Assembly (NCBI RefSeq): GCF_050908995.1
Contig: NC_135130.1
Coordinates: forward strand, 9,913,001 to 9,977,000
DNA length: 64,000 nt
DNA from: Andrena cerasifolii
Lineage: Eukaryota > Arthropoda > Insecta > Hymenoptera > Andrenidae
Direction of reading: 5' to 3'
The first letter of the stretch is position 1; every line of letters begins with the position of its first letter. The notes under the pieces were generated by a model. The model made no database searches. It was not told the origin of the DNA and was given only the letters and a program-made list of their open reading frames with translations. Shown piece by piece: positions 59,327 to 64,000 of this stretch. Position numbers and translations under genes: made by a program.

Positions 59327-60033
59327 TTAAGGGGAGAAGACCGTGTAAATCGAACGAAGAATACGAACAAAGATTTTTCCATAAATCGCTTCTAAAACTT
59401 TTCGAAAATATATTCTCAAAGTTACAGGCCGAAATTCAACTCCGTATCGATGCTATAGCCTGGCGAGTCAGCGCGCATCCGAGCGCCGAGCATACCTGAA
59501 ACGTATTTTAAACGCGTTTTTCTCGAAATCACGTTTTCAAAATTGGCGCCGGGGATAACTCAACAACTATTTCACCAATCAGCCTGAAATTTTGCACACT
59601 TTTACTTTATAATATTCCTCAGAATATGGACCACAAGGTGTAACCAAATCATTAATTTTAACTATTGCTTTTGAACAAATAAAGCGTGAAGTTTTGGCGA
59701 AAATCGCACCTAATGGTTTGAAGTTCCGCTATTTTTAAAATGTGCAATTTTTTACACCATTCGCGGTTCATATTCTTACAATTGGCACAGGAATTGAAAA
59801 AAAGTATTGATCTGTTTCACATAACTACCAGAGACGCTAGAACCGGCGCCGTCTTGCATCTAAAAAAAAACTCACTTCACATATTAATTATAATTTTACT
59901 ATTATAAATTTTTTTTTACTCGTTATAATGTTAAACAAAGTACCCTTCAAGTTGCGAAAGGATCGGCGCGTTGGCATCATTGCAAAAAATTCATAAAAAA
60001 AAATAAGCCGTTTACACGGGCTTCTCCCGTTAA
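59327..60033. mobile_element. TTAA-flanked inverted-repeat element, 707 bp
   Basis: The left end TTAAGGGGAGAAGACCGTGT at 59327 is inverted at the right end, whose complement reads TTAACGGGAGAAGCCCGTGT, finishing at 60033. The interior includes ACGCGTTTTTCTCGAAAT, a motif shared with other elements here. Non-autonomous. Confidence 0.78.
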
Positions 60034-62516
60034 TAAAAGAATAATGATTAAATATTGAAAACGAAATGTTCGTTAAAACAGCGCCAAGGACAGTCGCGTT
60101 AATTACAAAGGGGCACACTCATCCGTGGCAGCGGTTCGTCGATGCTGAAGCGCCGAGTTCCGTCTCGCAGTCGTTTTTTCTTCGTCTTCCACTTCGCCCT
60201 GCCCTCTGTACACGGGCAGAGAAGGTAAAGGGGGTCGAAGAATCCCCGCGGACGGGTTAAAGTATGGAGTAGTACAAAGAGCCGGGCAGCTCAGCACTTT
60301 CAAAGAAATATCGTCCAGGAGATAGGGAGGCCAGCTGAAGATCCATGGGGCGGCGGGGGAGAGCCGGCGGTGGAGAAACATCGGCGGAGAGAGATAGGGG
60401 ACGCGTGTATCAGTGGCTGGATGCGAATAAAAGAATGACTGAATATCGATTTAGTGGCGCGCACCCACGCCTAACCCGTTTTAAGTCTCCCACGTGCACG
60501 CGGCAGCTCTGTGTTCCTCGCGCGGCTGCAATTCCAATGCTCGTTTATCCTCCGCGGACAGTTTAATCGATTCTCCACGGTTTTAATCGGTGCCCCGTTG
60601 TTTATCTCTGCGAGGCGGGCGACGATTTCAACTGCGGAACACGTGACGACGTGTAGGGCTAGGTCGGATGCGGGGTGAATGAGCACTGATTGATTATTCA
60701 ACCGCACCTGGAGGTGAGAGGTTCGAAGAATAAGAGTCTTTTGATAATCAAATCCGAAACCAGGCGCGCGCCGGCTTCGAACGCCAGCGCAGAGATCGGC
60801 GAGATATCTCTTTCAGCCGCCAGCGCCACCAAGGGGTGCGAGCCAATCGAAGGCGCGGCAACAGGAGAGGTGGAAAGTTTTTATTAAATCAGACGGAAGT
60901 GCGAACTGGGCAGGTGAAGTTCGAACACGGAAATTTATTAAAATTCACCGAGTGATTGTTGAATCGTAATGCGCCGAGGGGCAGATGGACTGACACGGCT
61001 CTATCTGCATACAGCTTTCCGAAGGGGACCTGAAAGCTGGCTACCCACGGTTCTAAATTCTTCTCTAAGAATATCAGGGGACTGGAGATTAAAATCGGCG
61101 AGGAGGGTAGCTGGGTATGATGCAATACGTGTTAAACAAGCTGGAAGCGTGTACATAACTAGCCATATAAATTAGTTGCTGCTTGGGAAGTTCTCCAGTA
61201 TCATAATGGACGGCGCTTTAAAAGTCCCGAGCCAAAGTTTCCATATAAATTAGTCGAACTTCGCCGTAAACAAGATGCAGCCCCCTTTTCCACGATCGCT
61301 AGAACAATCGGGAAATATTTATCGTTGGGAACGTACGCCAAATAACGGCGATCCGCGAGGCTTTTATGGCATTTTTTGTTGTACACCCCCCGTTCCCCCT
61401 CTCCGGGGGGGGGGGTGAAAGTGGATGGCCCGAGAAACGGACGATTTCGCTCAGCTCGAATCTCTTACGTATTGCTGATCAAACAGTCGTATACTTTGTC
61501 GGAGCCTCCTCTCATGGCCCTTATTCCGAAATATTTCCTGCGAAACGATCGACCGATTTCTGAGACAGATCCTCGTGTACTGTTAGGCATGCCAGACGAT
61601 CAATACGAACTGGGCTTAGATATGCAGAAAGCTTTGAAGATTTTAATTCTTAAAGAATAGTAGCTTTATTTCGATCGGGCGTGTTTTATTTTTTGTTATT
61701 GTTTTACAATGTTTTTTATTAGCGAGTAGTTTAATTAATATTACTTTAAATTTTCTGTAGCTGTTGTTTTTTTAGCCTAAAATGGAACTGTGGCTTGGTG
61801 GTTTTAATAATTCTGTAATGTAAGAGCAGTTCTATGGGTTGTTAATGCTTCGCAAAATAAAGATCACAAGATTATTGTGATCGATACCGCGTTTAACTAA
61901 TTTTTTGTCCTTTTGATCGAATATTTATTCCCAAGTAGTATCGCTAATACTTTCAATCATTTCCCCTACCTTTAGTGGTGGTAACGCTTGGTTTCGTTTC
62001 CAGAGCAAAGAAGCAAGCGTAACTAACTATGTTTTCATTGAAATTTTTTTGTAGCGCAGCAAATTAATGTTTGAGTGAAAAATAGAGCCGCGAGTGACCT
62101 AAACAAAATACACGCTGGGACCAATATTCTCTGCTGGCGACATCATTAATTCAATGTCGCTCATTAATCCCAGGCTTGTGCCAGCAAGCTTCCCTACAGC
62201 CGTGGAATATGGGCATACCGTGGATGTGATTGAACAATGAGAAGAGGCAGAGAGAGGTTGCAAAAAATCAGAAAGGGAAGCTCTTTGTAAATGCTGATGC
62301 ATTCCGCGGCACCTCTAACGGAAAGAGCTGTATCAGTAACGAAATAATAACAGAAGTATCATCAACGTTGTTCCAAAGGATTAACCAACCATTTCCAGTT
62401 ACCCTGGAATTTAATCGCGTTGTGGCAGAGCTTTATTTGCAACTCTTTGAGGCGTTTTGAATTTTTTCAGTCATTGCGTCTTAATTGTAAAAATGGAAAT
62501 GGTCACGCTTCATCCC
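60034..62516. other. Intergenic, no convincing gene
   Basis: GC-rich short frames to 61.4 kb, then A/T-rich sequence. A 94-codon plus frame at 61376-61660 ends in a stretch (SETDPRVLLGMPDDQYELGL) that looks somewhat protein-like, with AATAAA at 61856 downstream, but I recognise no family and see no splice sites that would join it to anything. Confidence 0.35.
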
Positions 62517-63245
62517 TTAAAGGGGAATCCTATTCTTTGGGCTAAAAGCGTAACGAAACTTTAGATTTTTCTTTTAAGAAACTGGCGATTCGAATCATCT
62601 GAATTTTGGACCATATTTTTATGCATCTTCGAAGAAGTTGTAGTTTTTTTTTTATTAATTGTTAATAATAAATATAGGAGTTATGCACGATCGACCATCA
62701 CGCCGCCGTTGTCCGCTGGTGTGCACGATATTTATGTAACCACAGAGCCGATTACCTTCAAATTTGGCCTGTATGTCTAACAAACATTACTTTATACTTC
62801 GATGAACCAGGGTACCGATAAGTTATATACTTCTTTGATTACATAAGAAAATTGGCGCAAAATTGAACAGCAAAAGTTAAAGTTTCAGACCTTTCAATTT
62901 GGAAACTTTCCACACTCCTCAAAAATTTTTTGTACTTTTTTCTGACTCATCAAATTATGGCTACATATGTATACAGCGAAACACGGTTTCATTTTTCTGT
63001 ATTAGATTACCAGGAAGATAAATATCACGCACATCAGCAGACGACGAATTTTGCACAGCGTGTTGGTCGATTATATATAACTCCTGTATTTGTTATTAAA
63101 AGTCCATAAAAAAGAAACTACTGCTTCCTCAAAGATGCATCAAAATATGGTCGACATTTCAGATGAATCGAATTGCTACCTTCTTAAAGAAAAAAATCCC
63201 CAATTTTGCTATGTTTTTAGCTTAAAAAATAGGATTCCCCCTTAA
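62517..63245. mobile_element. TTAA-flanked foldback element, 729 bp
   Basis: The left end TTAAAGGGGAATCCTATTCT at 62517 and the right end, whose complement reads TTAAGGGGGAATCCTATTTT, are the termini. Long inner arms also pair: ATATAGGAGTTATGCACGAT with the inverse at about 63066-63096, and GACCATATTTTTATGCATCT with the inverse near 63131-63153. It can therefore form a hairpin with arms of more than 200 bp. No coding capacity. Confidence 0.82.
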
Positions 63246-64000
63246 CAGGTACATGACACAGGATTCCTGAAGCAACTAGCACAATTATACCAATGGAAGT
63301 CCATACTGCAGGCACGAAATATTATTTTCAATTAACCTTCTCCCTGGTATGTCTGCTAGGAGTCGTTTCTATGGCATCATTATTCCCAAGCACGCAGCGC
63401 TATCGGAAATCCGACGGGCATAATGTTATTATCGACGCTTTTATAATTAAAAACCGGGGGTTTCATTTCGTCCCTCGCCAGACGTTTTCCCCTTCCTCCC
63501 TCGTGCTTTTCGTTTTTCCAGCGAGGTCGCAGGGTGGGCTTTTTAATTTCTTTCACCTTCGACTACGTCCCCCTTACCTCCATCCCTTTCACCGTCACCC
63601 CTTCTGTCACGTTGTGCGGGGGAATTAAGGTTTCTGCGTTGCGTGGCGGATTCAGAAACCCTTAATACGAATGCTCGGAGTAAACGCGTTTCTTTAACAG
63701 CGATGAAGTGCTGCGAACAGGCGAATCGCTTAAAATGTCATTGAAGCAGGTAAACGCGAAGGCAGACCGAAACTGGGGAGGAATTCTGTGAGGAATCACT
63801 TATTCGAAATGCTACGCACAGTTTAGCGTGCGTTCTCCTATCGGGCATTCGCATCTTCCCAATTCCTTCCAAAAGTACCCGCTGTAAAATTCCGTTAACC
63901 AGGGCGGGGCGTTAATTGCAGAAGGCTTAGCGAATTTACACGATGAAATTTAAGTCCGCGTGTTCCGTACCATGTCCAGCCGCTTTCGCACTGGATGTGT
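63246..64000. other. Intergenic to window end
   Basis: A plus-strand frame of 111 codons at 63293-63628 begins with a hydrophobic stretch, but it has no family resemblance that I can see. Nothing else noted. Confidence 0.35.

Overview
The window is animal nuclear DNA, almost certainly from an insect. It has two intron-containing genes with canonical GT-AG splice sites, long non-coding stretches, CpG-rich moderate-GC sequence and many short inverted-repeat DNA transposons. Hymenoptera (bee, wasp or ant) is my best guess from the base composition and repeat style, but that is a weak inference. Nothing looks bacterial or viral, and I see no CRISPR array or operon.

Layout. (1) 72-2906, plus strand: a complete five-exon Rab27 small GTPase gene whose third intron carries a dead Tc1-like transposon. 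(2) About 4.1-44.8 kb: a region of some 41 kb with no gene I can support. It holds scattered non-autonomous DNA transposons (TTAA-flanked elements, hAT-like MITEs with target-site duplications, foldback elements) and one 31-bp/27-bp satellite array at 30.4-31.3 kb. (3) 44832-50572, minus strand: a four-exon gene for a large cell-surface protein with a signal peptide, about 42 leucine-rich repeats, one fibronectin III domain, one transmembrane helix and a 55-residue tail. (4) 50.6-64 kb: no supported gene, but many elements, including a transposon nested in a transposon just upstream of the leucine-rich-repeat gene and three TTAA-flanked elements of 707-729 bp.

The two genes converge and have no evident functional link: Rab27 controls docking of secretory vesicles, and the other is a surface adhesion or recognition type protein. 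The main unexplained structure is in the repeats. At least five elements of nearly constant size (689-729 bp) share TTAA ends followed by a G-rich inverted repeat, yet their terminal repeats differ from one another. I found no new enzymatic or defence system and do not claim one.
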